This document shows, piece after piece, positions 25,844 through 34,350 of a stretch of 64,000 nt of DNA. The position numbers and the translations under genes are program-made. Under the pieces are notes generated by a model. It did not search any database. It was not told the DNA's origin and was given only the letters and a program-made list of their open reading frames with translations. The DNA is from DRPG01 sp964655065 (GTDB taxonomy: Bacteria > Myxococcota_A > UBA796 > GCA-2862545), in contig CAZZLC010000004.1 of the NCBI GenBank assembly GCA_964655065.1, positions 144,531 to 208,530 of the forward strand. The letters are read 5' to 3'. Each line of letters starts with the position of its first letter. Position 1 is the stretch's first letter.

Positions 25844-26983
25844 TCAGGGGTTGGCCGCCAGGGCAGTCGTGGCTCTCTGGAGCCAGAGCAGGAGGCTGCC
25901 GTCGGCCGGGATCCAGTAGGTCCGTGTCGCGTCCTCGGCCTGTGGGGCTCCCCAGGCGAGCCAGGCCTCCGAAGGACCGGGTGGATTCGGCCCTTCGGAC
26001 GGGGGGGGCACGAAGGTGAGCGCGACACGACGGTCGACGAGCGCCCTCACCAACCCGTGCCAGCGGGGTGGCATGCCCGCGATCGTCACCGCGCGAAAGC
26101 CGCAGAGCAGCAGCTGCTCGGACAGCTTGCCCGCCGCCTTGGCCAGCGTCTCCGCCCCAGGCAGGTCCGCGCGATCCGGAGACACGCTGATCGCGGGCAG
26201 CGCCAGACCCTCGGGGATGTCGCCGCCAACGAGCACCAGTCGGTCATCGAGGAGCTTGCGGAGGGCTTCCTCGTCTGCGACCGCCAGATCCTTCACGATC
26301 GGTCCCAGCGCGTGGGCATTGGCCAACGCCCCCAGCGCACGCTGAGCTTCGTCCAACCCTCGGAGGCCTCTCTCGCGAAGGACGGCGACGACGTTGGATT
26401 TCGAGGCGGCCTGGACGCGGAGCTGCTGCTCGGCCACGAAGGTGGCCCGAGCACTCTCGAACGCTTCGCGGGCGCGCGAGAGCTCGACTTCCCGAGCGTC
26501 CATCGCGTTCGACATCGCCTCGAGCCGGGTGGTCTCGGTCGCCAGCGTCGCCTCTCGGGCGTCGAGCTCGCGGCTCCTCGCCTCGAGGGCCTCCCGCTCC
26601 GCGCGTAGGGCCGCCTCGGCCCTGACGAGGTCGGCACGCTTCTTCTGAAGCGCGGCCTCCTCGGCAGCAGCTACGTTGCCCGACGTCCGCTGGTCGGGCC
26701 GCGACCGCTTCACGCCTGGCACGAGCTGGGCCATCAGGTCGCCGTTCGAGGGCGGCGCCGCCGTGGCCGGCCTCGGGCGTGGGAGTGCGAGCGCGGGGTC
26801 GGGAGCCCGATGTCCCTTGGTCGATGGCTTCGCAGCGCCGGAGCGCACCCGCGCGGCCACTGTGTCGGAGATCATGTCCTCCGGGGACTGATACCGCTCG
26901 AACCCGAGTGACTTCAGCAGCTGCAGGACATCGCGCGGAGTCTGTCTCAGCTCTCGGGCCAACTTTCGGACGCGGATTCCCAA
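25844..26983 (-). CDS. IF2_N-domain coiled-coil protein of unknown function
   Basis: 379 aa. Residues 1-50 (MGIRVRKLARELRQTPRDVL) closely match the small IF2 N-terminal (IF2_N) domain, which binds nucleic acid or the ribosome. Then a basic linker, a long coiled coil (about 105-215, Glu/Ala/Arg heptads with EALEARSRELDAREATLATE) and a compact C-terminal domain of unknown type. There is no GTPase domain, so it is not initiation factor 2. It lies 29 bases downstream of the 71-aa protein and upstream of the Sm/Hfq-like gene. Confidence 0.72.
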   Translation of the reverse strand: MGIRVRKLARELRQTPRDVLQLLKSLGFERYQSPEDMISDTVAARVRSGAAKPSTKGHRAPDPALALPRPRPATAAPPSNGDLMAQLVPGVKRSRPDQRTSGNVAAAEEAALQKKRADLVRAEAALRAEREALEARSRELDAREATLATETTRLEAMSNAMDAREVELSRAREAFESARATFVAEQQLRVQAASKSNVVAVLRERGLRGLDEAQRALGALANAHALGPIVKDLAVADEEALRKLLDDRLVLVGGDIPEGLALPAISVSPDRADLPGAETLAKAAGKLSEQLLLCGFRAVTIAGMPPRWHGLVRALVDRRVALTFVPPPSEGPNPPGPSEAWLAWGAPQAEDATRTYWIPADGSLLLWLQRATTALAANP

Positions 26984-27012
26984 GCGCGCGCTCTCCTCGT
27001 CATCTTGACGTA

Positions 27013-27228
27013 TCAGGCGGCGGCGACCTGACTCACCTCGATGGTTCGACCACCGATCATGGCGAAGCCCATGGCCTCCACCTCTTTGCCCTGTACCGTG
27101 ACGCGCTGCCCTTCGAGCTTGGCGGGGATGTCACCCATCAGGGTCAGTCGCTCGCCGTCGCTCGTCTCCAGGACCCACACGCCCGTGCCGAGGTCCTCGT
27201 GCTTGAGGGTACCTTCGAAGGTCGACAT
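27013..27228 (-). CDS. Small beta-rich protein of unknown function
   Basis: 71 aa. The opening MSTFEGTLKHEDLGTGVW and LEGQRVTVQGKEVEAMGF suggest a small beta-barrel of OB/SH3 type. GGGGAG five bases upstream favours the second of two tandem ATGs (27228; the first is 27231). It overlaps the subtilase stop (ATGA). It might be an accessory of the subtilase, but no evidence beyond coupling. Confidence 0.6.
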   Translation of the reverse strand: MSTFEGTLKHEDLGTGVWVLETSDGERLTLMGDIPAKLEGQRVTVQGKEVEAMGFAMIGGRTIEVSQVAAA

Positions 27229-28934
27229 CATCGCTCCCCGTCGTCGAGCTTCTGCGCGCCGGCCAGACCAAGCCCGAGCAGGCCGCAAACCAGCGCGTTG
27301 GCCACGAGCCAGACGGTGCCGAACGAGGCGGGGAACCACCACGGAGCCAGGGTGCCGGTCGCCGCACCGTGCAGCAGGTGTGCGCCGACGCCGACGGTCA
27401 GGCCGAGAGCGAGCGGACGGGTCCGCGCGAACGCACCGAGCGTGAAGGCGACGGCCAGTGGCAGGGCAGCGGACAGCCAGAGTGGGAAGTGGACGAGCTC
27501 GGGGAAGGCGAACACGGCCGGGAGCTCCAGGAAGGGTCGGGCCAGCGCATCGACGGGCGCGAAGTGCGGAAGGGGCAGCCAGTCGAGGAAGAACAGCCCG
27601 CCCGCAGCCCAGCCGGCGAACGCGGCGCTCACGAGCTGGAAACGGCGGCGCGTGACCGCCAGCTGCGAGATGAGCAACGCAAACACGGCACCCAACCCGA
27701 AGAGCGTGCCGCCGTTCGACGCGGTGGACCGGATCGCCGCCCCGAGGTCGAGGTGACCGTGACCGAACTGCTCGTCCCAGCCTTCACCCCGCGCGGAGTC
27801 CAGCAGGAGGCGCTCGACCGCGTCGGGCGCGATGCCCTGCGAGAGGAGAATCGCCGCCGCGCCGGCGACGTGCGGCGTGGCCATCGACGTGCCCTGGAAC
27901 TCGTCGTACTTCTCGCCGCCCTTGCCGTCGATCGTGTTCTGAAGGACGCCGCCGCCCTTCTTCCGCTTGTTGCCGCCGGGAGCTGCGATGTCGACGCCCT
28001 TGCCCCAGCTCGAGTACGGCGCGAGCTCACCGTCGGGCCCCGTAGCGCTCACCCCGATGGTCTCCTCGAGACCGCCCGGGTAGCCCACGCCCTGTCGCCC
28101 GCTGTTGCCGGCAGCAGCCACGACGATCACGCCCTTGGCTCGGGCCTTCTTGACGGCGTTGTGGATGACCGACGAGTACCCTCCGCCGAGCGACAGGTTG
28201 ATCACGTCGGCCCCGTTGTCGGCCGCATAGTCGATGCCCGCCGCGATCCAGGACGCGCTGCCGAATCCGTACTTGGAGAGGACCTTCACCGGGAGAATCG
28301 TGGCGTCGGGAGCCACGCCGGCCACCCCCTTGCCGTTGTTGGTGGTCTGGGCGATGGTGCCGGCGACGTGGGTGCCGTGGCCTTGATCGTCGACCGCCGA
28401 CCGCGTGCCCGGAACGAAGGACTGGCCCTCGAGGAGGTCGGTGCCCTCGAGGTCCTCGACCGGCGCGACCCCGGTGTCGACCACAGCCACGATGATGCCA
28501 TCGCCGCGGCCGGTGCTCGACCAGCCCTCGGGCGCACCCATGGCTCGGAGGTGCCACTGGCGCTCGTACATCGGGTCGTTCGGGTAGTTCCCCATGCGAC
28601 TGAGCACGATCTCGGGCTCGGCTACCTCGACGAGCGGGTTGCCCTGGAGCGCCTCGACCGCCCGGGCAACGTCTTCGACCCAGCCCTCGGCGAGGGCCTC
28701 GTCGATCGCTTCGGGGTGGGTCCAATCGAGGTCTGCCCCGATCAGGCGCTCGACCCGCGCGAGATCCCGCTCCGACGCCCCATCCACCAAGTCGACCACC
28801 ACGCGCCCCGCTTCGGACGGTGCAACTGGCAGCTCGGGCGCGGGGTGCTGGCGCTCCGGCGCGCTCGGAGCCAGTGCGAACACCAGTCCCATCACGGCGC
28901 CGAGCGCGGCCAGGGTTCGGAAGGATCGGCCCAC
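27228..28934 (-). CDS. S8 (subtilisin-like) serine protease with C-terminal membrane segments
   Basis: 568 aa, GTG 28934 with GGAGG four bases upstream. N-terminal signal (residues 1-22, FRTLAALGAVMGLVFALAP), a propeptide of about 90 residues, then the S8 domain with Asp153 (VVDTGV), His186 (GHGTHVAG), Asn277 (AAGNSG) and Ser350 (GTSMATPHVAG). All four key residues are intact. After residue 400 there are four or five hydrophobic helices, so the protease is tethered in the inner membrane facing the periplasm. The substrate is unknown. Confidence 0.9.
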   Translation of the reverse strand: MGRSFRTLAALGAVMGLVFALAPSAPERQHPAPELPVAPSEAGRVVVDLVDGASERDLARVERLIGADLDWTHPEAIDEALAEGWVEDVARAVEALQGNPLVEVAEPEIVLSRMGNYPNDPMYERQWHLRAMGAPEGWSSTGRGDGIIVAVVDTGVAPVEDLEGTDLLEGQSFVPGTRSAVDDQGHGTHVAGTIAQTTNNGKGVAGVAPDATILPVKVLSKYGFGSASWIAAGIDYAADNGADVINLSLGGGYSSVIHNAVKKARAKGVIVVAAAGNSGRQGVGYPGGLEETIGVSATGPDGELAPYSSWGKGVDIAAPGGNKRKKGGGVLQNTIDGKGGEKYDEFQGTSMATPHVAGAAAILLSQGIAPDAVERLLLDSARGEGWDEQFGHGHLDLGAAIRSTASNGGTLFGLGAVFALLISQLAVTRRRFQLVSAAFAGWAAGGLFFLDWLPLPHFAPVDALARPFLELPAVFAFPELVHFPLWLSAALPLAVAFTLGAFARTRPLALGLTVGVGAHLLHGAATGTLAPWWFPASFGTVWLVANALVCGLLGLGLAGAQKLDDGER

Positions 28935-28989
28935 AGTACCTCCACGACCGGCGCGGGATGCGCCTGCACACCTGTGAATCGTCACTGCT

Positions 28990-29019
28990 ACGTAACGGCA
29001 GGAGCCCCCACCGTGTCAA
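28990..29019 (-). promoter_or_regulatory. Candidate sigma-70 promoter of the subtilase operon
   Basis: Consensus TTGACA (29019-29014), then 18 bases and TTACGT (28995-28990). It lies about 55 bases upstream of the GTG at 28934 in the gap after sppA. Exact -35, weak -10. Confidence 0.45.
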
Positions 29020-29061
29020 ACAGCACATTTCGTGACGCACAGGGCCCGGCCATTAGAGGCG

Positions 29062-30912
29062 TTATCGGCTGGTAATCTCGGGGCTGCCCGGCAGGATGGC
29101 CACCGCTCCGCCGTCTTCGAACACCCGATTCAGGACGAACAGCTCCTGGAGCTCGCGATTACTCAGTGGCAGCAGCGGAGTCCCTGCCAGCGCGTGGAGA
29201 GCGACCATCGGGTCGTCCTGGCGCTCGAGGTCCTCCAGCAACAGCTCCAGGAAGCCCTTGCGCTTGGGCCATCGCAGCCGACCGGCCGACTCGACGCCAG
29301 CGAGCTCGACCACCTTCTCGAACGCGTCATCGAGTCCGCCGAGCTCGTCGACCAGCTGGCGCTCGAGCGCCTGCTCGCCCGTCCAGACCCTTCCCTGGGC
29401 CACGGCGTGGACCGCGTCTCGCTCGAGCCCGCGCCCCTCGGCGACCACGTCGAGGAAGCGGTCGTAGAAGTCCTGGAGGAAGGTTCGGTAGACCTCCCGC
29501 CCCTCGTCGGAGAACGGCTCGGTGATGGAGAAGAGGTCGGCCAGCTCACCTCGCTTGTAGGTGGTCTGGGACACTCCGACCTTCTCGTAAGCCTCCGCGA
29601 GACTGAACTTGCCGCCAAACACGCCGATCGAGCCGGTGAGGGTGCCGGGCTGGGCGAAGATGTAGTCTGCGGGAGCCGCGATGTAGTACCCACCGCTCGC
29701 CGCCGTGTTCGCCATGGACACCACGACCGGGCGGTCGGTCGCCTGGAAGCGCCGGATCTCCCGCCAGATGAGGTCGGAGGCGAGCCCGCTGCCTCCAGGG
29801 CTCTCGACGCGCAGAACGAGACCGACCACCCGCGAATCCTCGCGGGCCTCGCGGAGCCATCGCGCCATGGTGCGGTCGGCCACGACCTGGCTACCGAACA
29901 GCCCACCGTCGGCCTCGCCACTGACGATTGAACCGCTCGCGTGGATCACCGCCACGTGTCGGGGGGCGTTCCCCCAGCTCGCGCGGATTCCCTTGAGGTA
30001 CTCGTCGACAGAGGTGAGCTCGATCTCGGTGGTCTCGGCGTCGTCATCGGCCAGGGTAGCCGCCCACCCCTCGTCGCCCAGCGTCGCGAGATGGCGACGG
30101 ATCTGGTCGGGATAGGCCAGGGCGTCGACGAGCCCACGCTCGAGTGCCGCGGACGGAGACATCGCGACGTCGTCGACCCACGCGCGCAGCGTGTCGGGCT
30201 CGACCTGCCGCCCGGCTGCGACCTGGTCGACCCACTGGGTCCACAGCGAGTCGAGGAGCGCGTTCGTGGCCTCCGAGGCCGCCTCGGATGGCTCGGTGCG
30301 CTCGTAGGGTTCGACGGCGCTCTTGAAGTCGCCGACGTGCTCGAACTCCGGCTCCACGCCGAGCTTGCCAAAGAGTTCGGCGAAGTAGGTGGTGCTCGAC
30401 GCAATGCCGTTGACCATTCCGACCCCCGCCGGGGTCAGCACGACCGTACCGCATCCGCTCGCGAGCAGGTAGGTGTCGGAGGCGTAGCTCTCCGAGTACG
30501 CCACGCACGGCTTTCCCGCCTCTTGCAAGGCCACCAGGGCGGCTCGGACCTCCTGCGTTCCGGCCCAGCCGAGCGCAGGCGCGTCGAGGCGAAGCCAGAT
30601 GCCGCGGATGCGAGAATCGTCGGCGGCGTTTCGGATGGCTGCAGCGATCTCGGAGGTCGTGGCCGGGAAGTTCTCCGGGTCGAGGATCCCGCCCATCTGG
30701 GGCGCATCCTGGACGCTCGCGTCGAGCTTCACCACCAGGATGCTGTCGTCCTCGACGGTGCCGAGGTCGACGGAACCTGCGTAGAAGAACACGAGGCCGA
30801 GCGAGGCGACGAAGAGCAGCACCCCGATCGTCGTGATGGCGACGAGGGGGCCGACTCCGGCGCGTGGCCTCGGCGTGGGTTCCGGACTGGGGGGCGATGC
30901 GTCGTCGGACAT
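29062..30912 (-). CDS. sppA: Signal peptide peptidase SppA, long (67K) form
   Basis: 616 aa, one N-terminal transmembrane helix (about 22-46). Two tandem S49 domains: the general base is Lys197 (DFKSAVEPY) in the first and the nucleophile Ser406 (ANTAASGGYYI) in the second, spaced as in E. coli SppA (Lys209, Ser409). It degrades cleaved signal peptides in the membrane, periplasmic side. The gene stands upstream of the subtilase but is separated by a promoter-like gap. Confidence 0.93.
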   Translation of the reverse strand: MSDDASPPSPEPTPRPRAGVGPLVAITTIGVLLFVASLGLVFFYAGSVDLGTVEDDSILVVKLDASVQDAPQMGGILDPENFPATTSEIAAAIRNAADDSRIRGIWLRLDAPALGWAGTQEVRAALVALQEAGKPCVAYSESYASDTYLLASGCGTVVLTPAGVGMVNGIASSTTYFAELFGKLGVEPEFEHVGDFKSAVEPYERTEPSEAASEATNALLDSLWTQWVDQVAAGRQVEPDTLRAWVDDVAMSPSAALERGLVDALAYPDQIRRHLATLGDEGWAATLADDDAETTEIELTSVDEYLKGIRASWGNAPRHVAVIHASGSIVSGEADGGLFGSQVVADRTMARWLREAREDSRVVGLVLRVESPGGSGLASDLIWREIRRFQATDRPVVVSMANTAASGGYYIAAPADYIFAQPGTLTGSIGVFGGKFSLAEAYEKVGVSQTTYKRGELADLFSITEPFSDEGREVYRTFLQDFYDRFLDVVAEGRGLERDAVHAVAQGRVWTGEQALERQLVDELGGLDDAFEKVVELAGVESAGRLRWPKRKGFLELLLEDLERQDDPMVALHALAGTPLLPLSNRELQELFVLNRVFEDGGAVAILPGSPEITSR

Positions 30913-30948
30913 GGTTTCCTCGGGAGTCCACGTCCGCCTCCTATCGTT

Positions 30949-31818
30949 TCAGGCGAGGGCTGCGGCCGGCTGCTGCGAGCCTCGGAGCGGAGGCCGGATC
31001 TCGGCCAGGAGCTCCCGGACCTGGCGGCGTCTCGCGCAGCTGATCGCGCGACGAACGCCGAACTGGTCGACGTGCTGGAAGCCACGGTGCGGCGGATAGA
31101 TCTCGTCTCGCACGATCGGCAGGTCGTGGTTGGACAGCACGACGTGCGCTCCCCGAGCCGCGGCCCGCCAGCTCGCCTCGGCAAGGGCCAGCTGCTCGGA
31201 GTGACCGAAGGGGAGGCTGCAGTAATCGGTGAACCGGGAGGTCGCGTCGAGCGGCACGTAGGGCGGGTCACAGTAGACGTGGTCGCCCGACCTCGCCTGA
31301 TCGATCACGTCCTCGAAGGGCAGCGAGAGCAGCTCGGTGTCAGCGAGTAGCGCGGAGACCTTGCGGAAGTGGTCGGCCCGAGGCAAGTTGAGCGCACGAT
31401 ACTGGCCGCGCGGCACATTGTATCGGCCCTTGCGATTCTCCCGATACAAACCGTTGTAGCCGGTACGGTTCAGCCAGAGGAATCGCGCTGCGTGGGCGGG
31501 ACCTTCGTGCGGGCCCTCGTTGAACCACTCCCGGACCTCGTAGTACCGCTCGCGCCAGTCCTCGTCGGGGAGCCGTCGGAGCTCGCGGAGCACGTGATCG
31601 ACGCGGTCCCGGACCTCGACGTGCACCGCGACGAGCTTGGCGTTGACGTCGGACAGGACCGCCCTGCGCACCAGGCCTGCGGCCTTGAGGCGGAGGAACA
31701 CTGCGCCCGAACCGAGGAAGGGTTCGAAATAGGTACCCGCACACGGCCCGTTGAACACCTCGGCGATGCGCTCGGCGATCCGGGCCTTGCCTCCGGCCCA
31801 CTTCAGCACGGGTTTCAT
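30949..31818 (-). CDS. dam: DNA adenine methylase, Dam family (likely GATC)
   Basis: 289 aa. SAM-binding FEPFLGSGAVF (31-41), catalytic DPPY (184-187) in a VYCDPPYVPL context, and the Dam-type insert NRTGYNGLYRENRKG followed by YNVPRGQY, which in E. coli Dam helps recognise GATC. Dam N6-methylates adenine and can serve mismatch repair, replication or gene regulation. No restriction endonuclease is adjacent. ATG 31818 has GAGG just upstream. Specificity is inferred. Confidence 0.85.
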   Translation of the reverse strand: MKPVLKWAGGKARIAERIAEVFNGPCAGTYFEPFLGSGAVFLRLKAAGLVRRAVLSDVNAKLVAVHVEVRDRVDHVLRELRRLPDEDWRERYYEVREWFNEGPHEGPAHAARFLWLNRTGYNGLYRENRKGRYNVPRGQYRALNLPRADHFRKVSALLADTELLSLPFEDVIDQARSGDHVYCDPPYVPLDATSRFTDYCSLPFGHSEQLALAEASWRAAARGAHVVLSNHDLPIVRDEIYPPHRGFQHVDQFGVRRAISCARRRQVRELLAEIRPPLRGSQQPAAALA

Positions 31819-32176
31819 TCATCCTCGCAGGTCGGCGGGCGAACAGGTTGGGTCTATCACAACCTTTCGCAGAGCAACGCGCAGGAGCTCGTCCCGAGGC
31901 AGCGATCGCAAATCCGAACGCTGAATATTGGGGATTGAGCAATCGATTCGACGATCTCGATTAGTGTCGTTCTCGAGAGCACTCCGCGATCGCGCGACGG
32001 CGGCTCCTCGGGCGATCCGCGCGGGTGGGCAGTTTCCTCCTACCGGTCGAGCCACGGCCCCGAAGAGGGCGCACTGATTGTGCGTTCCGTGATGACCCGT
32101 CCAGATGAGTGAGGTCAGTTTCTGACCCCATGTCGAAACGGTCCACGCGCTTTAGACGGGGTTCGGAGAGGTGAAC
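31819..32176. other. Intergenic region between dam and the next plus-strand gene
   Basis: About 358 bases with no convincing coding frame. It is locally more AT-rich (around 31925-31975) than the surroundings and must hold the divergent promoters of dam (minus) and the gene at 32177 (plus). A short perfect palindrome GGTCAG-TTT-CTGACC lies at 32113-32127. I could not assign a clear -35/-10 pair. Confidence 0.5.
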
Positions 32177-32803
32177 ATGCAGCGCTGGTGGATCGTCGTT
32201 GTCGCCGTGGTCGGCATCGGCCTGGCCTTCCTTCTGTTTCCCAGCCCCGATCTGGGCGATGGCGCGCCGGGACCCGTGCCGGTCGCCGCGGCTCCCGATG
32301 CTGCGGCACCTCCGGCCCCCGGGCGCAACGTGACCACGCTGGAGGGGTCTCCCGAGCCGTCAGCGGGCGGGCCGTCCTTCGGCTCCAAGGACGTGGTGAA
32401 GCCATCCGGCGTCGAGAAGGCCCCCCAGCCTCCGGAGGTCCTCGAGGCACAGCAGCGTCTGCGCGAGCTCCGGGCTCGGCCCGACGCCCAGGCGAGCGCC
32501 AACCTGATCGGGTCGTGGGGCGGGGTGCGCAAGACGCTCCTGGAGAGCGAGTCCGACGAGGCCCGGGACTTCGCCGAGCGCCTGCGCCAGCCGCTGCAGG
32601 ACCTCGCCGAGTTCCGACGCAACCCGGAACGAGGCGTGCCGTTCGATCAGATCCGGGGCGACCTCGACAGGCTTCACGAAGAGATCTCGGCCTCCCCGTT
32701 CGCGAGCGAGGGACACGTGCCGGCCGGGCTCGCCAAGCATCGCGAGGTGATCGCGGAACTGGACGCTAAGGAGGGGAGGAACGGAAGCGAGGAAGCCCCA
32801 TGA
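32177..32803 (+). CDS. Membrane-anchored protein of unknown function
   Basis: 208 aa. Residues 1-20 are a hydrophobic anchor (MQRWWIVVVAVVGIGLAFLL), followed by a Pro/Ala-rich linker and a helical, charged C-terminal half (QQRLRELRARPDAQ; VRKTLLESESDEARDFAERL). GGAGAGG precedes the ATG. It overlaps the thiolase start by four bases (ATGA), so the two are one operon. No known family. Confidence 0.6.
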   Translation: MQRWWIVVVAVVGIGLAFLLFPSPDLGDGAPGPVPVAAAPDAAAPPAPGRNVTTLEGSPEPSAGGPSFGSKDVVKPSGVEKAPQPPEVLEAQQRLRELRARPDAQASANLIGSWGGVRKTLLESESDEARDFAERLRQPLQDLAEFRRNPERGVPFDQIRGDLDRLHEEISASPFASEGHVPAGLAKHREVIAELDAKEGRNGSEEAP

Positions 32804-34062
32804 GCCACCGTCGAGCCTTCGTCCTGGGCGGACACATCACGCCCTTCATCGGGAAGCGTCACCCCGACTTTGTCTGGAAGGGCCATCCCGACTTCGGAAC
32901 CCGAGAGAACCCCACCCTCGAGGACTACGTCCGCACCGCGGTCCAAGGGGCGCTCGAAGCAACCGGGACTCCCGCCGAGGCGATCGAGAAGGCCTGGATC
33001 GGCAACTTCGTGGGCGAGCTGTTCAGCAAGCAGGGCCACCTGGGCTCCGCGGTGGTCGGCGCCGCACCCGCGCTGCGGTTCAAGCCGGTCATGCGGGTCG
33101 AGGGCGCGTGCGCTTCGGGCGGTCTCGCGTTTGCCAGCGCCATCGACGCGATCCGCGCCGGTGCCGACGTCACGCTCGTCGCGGGTGTCGAGGTCCAGAC
33201 CACCGAGAGCGCGCGGACGGGCGGCGATTACCTCGCCCGGGCGTCCCACTACGCGCGTCAGCGGGAGATCGACGACTTCACCTTCCCGGCCCTCTTCGCG
33301 CGTCGCGCCAAGGCCTACCTCGAGGCGGGTCGCGGCAGCCACGAGGATCTCGGCCACGTGTCGGTGAAGGCGTACGCCAACGCCAATCGCAACCCGCTCG
33401 CCCACGCGCGCGCGGTGACGATGGACCTCGAGACCGCCTCGCAGGCCGGCGACAAGAACGCCGCGTTCCTGTCCAACGCGGAGCTGCAGCCCTACATGAA
33501 GATGAGCGACGCGAGCCAGGTGTCCGACGGCGGCGCTGCGCTCGTGCTCGTCAGCGAGGACGGACTCGCGAAGCTCGGCAAGACGCCGGCTGACGCGATG
33601 GAGGTGCTCGCGCTGCAGCACGCGACCGACAACCTCTGGCAGGACGGCGATCCGCTCGTGCTCGAGACCACGAAGCACGCCGTCGGACGGGTTCTCGACG
33701 AAGCGGGCGTGAGGATCGGCGACATCGGGGTGGCCGAGGTCCACGACTGCTTCACGATCACGGAGCTCCTCATGATGGAGGCCATGGGGCTCACCGAGCC
33801 GGGTCAGGCCGGCGCGTGGGTTCGCGAGGGTCGCACCGCGATCGACGGAGACTTCCCCATCAACACCGGCGGAGGACTCGTCGGCTTCGGGCACCCCGTC
33901 GGGGCGACAGGCGTGAAGCAGATCCTCGAGATCTGGCGACAGATGACCGGTCAGTGCGGGGACTACCAGCTGTCGACCAAGCCGACGACCGGCCTGACGA
34001 TCAACATGGGCGGCGACGACAAGACCGTGGTCACCACGGTGCTGCGTCACGGCGCCGCTTGA
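32800..34062 (+). CDS. Acetyl-CoA acetyltransferase / thiolase, SCP-x-like
   Basis: 420 aa. The active Cys is in VEGACASGGLAF and the C-terminal His in GFGHPVGATG, with a second pattern NTGGGLVGFG. Sequence flavour is the SCP-x/thiolase branch found in fatty-acid and lipid metabolism, and it may act on acyl-CoA other than acetoacetyl-CoA. No enoyl-CoA hydratase or acyl-CoA dehydrogenase is nearby, so the pathway cannot be told. Confidence 0.87.
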   Translation: MSHRRAFVLGGHITPFIGKRHPDFVWKGHPDFGTRENPTLEDYVRTAVQGALEATGTPAEAIEKAWIGNFVGELFSKQGHLGSAVVGAAPALRFKPVMRVEGACASGGLAFASAIDAIRAGADVTLVAGVEVQTTESARTGGDYLARASHYARQREIDDFTFPALFARRAKAYLEAGRGSHEDLGHVSVKAYANANRNPLAHARAVTMDLETASQAGDKNAAFLSNAELQPYMKMSDASQVSDGGAALVLVSEDGLAKLGKTPADAMEVLALQHATDNLWQDGDPLVLETTKHAVGRVLDEAGVRIGDIGVAEVHDCFTITELLMMEAMGLTEPGQAGAWVREGRTAIDGDFPINTGGGLVGFGHPVGATGVKQILEIWRQMTGQCGDYQLSTKPTTGLTINMGGDDKTVVTTVLRHGAA

Positions 34063-34112
34063 TCGCTGCGGGTTGACGCGGGCCGACGTCGCCAATATCC
34101 CACGCAGGTTCG

Positions 34113-34138
34113 CCCCCGTTCTCCCGCGAGAGCGGGGG
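34113..34138 (+). other. Strong hairpin: terminator of the thiolase operon or leader structure of the 61-aa gene
   Basis: An 11-base-pair stem (CCCCCGTTCTC with GAGAGCGGGGG, one G-U) with a CCGC loop, followed by CCTCTCTTTG. It is 50 bases after the thiolase stop and 24 before the next start. The weak T-run makes terminator status uncertain. A TTGACG at 34073-34078 could be the -35 of a promoter ending near the hairpin, which would place it in the leader. Confidence 0.5.
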
Positions 34139-34161
34139 CCTCTCTTTGAAGGACGAAGCCG

Positions 34162-34347
34162 ATGGCCACTCTCACGAAAATCACGAAGTTCCGCCGCCTC
34201 CTCCGTCGCAAGAAGATGGGCAAGGCCCGCAAGACCCACGCGCGCCTCCACGGCACCACCCCCGCGTTTCCCGTGCACACGCCCGAGGTCGACGCCCGTG
34301 CCCCGAAGGCGCAGGTGTCGCCCAAGTCGGAGCAGGGCGAAGGCTGA
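34162..34347 (+). CDS. Small basic protein of unknown function
   Basis: 61 aa, very basic N-terminal half (MATLTKITKFRRLLRRKKMG, then KARKTHARLHGT) and a Pro-rich tail with TPAFPVHTP. ATG 34162 has GAAGGA upstream. The composition suggests nucleic acid or ribosome binding; it resembles short uncharacterised proteins of delta-lineage bacteria. Stands alone between the thiolase and the convergent holB gene, which ends 3 bases later. Confidence 0.65.
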   Translation: MATLTKITKFRRLLRRKKMGKARKTHARLHGTTPAFPVHTPEVDARAPKAQVSPKSEQGEG

Positions 34348-34350
34348 GCG

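Noticed and set aside
31904..32017. Four GATC sites in 114 bases upstream of dam
   Set aside because: GATC is also frequent within the dam gene and elsewhere in this window, so the cluster is not clearly unusual.
34113..34138. Definite intrinsic terminator
   Set aside because: Stem is strong, but the following tract is CCTCTCTTTG and not a clear T-run.
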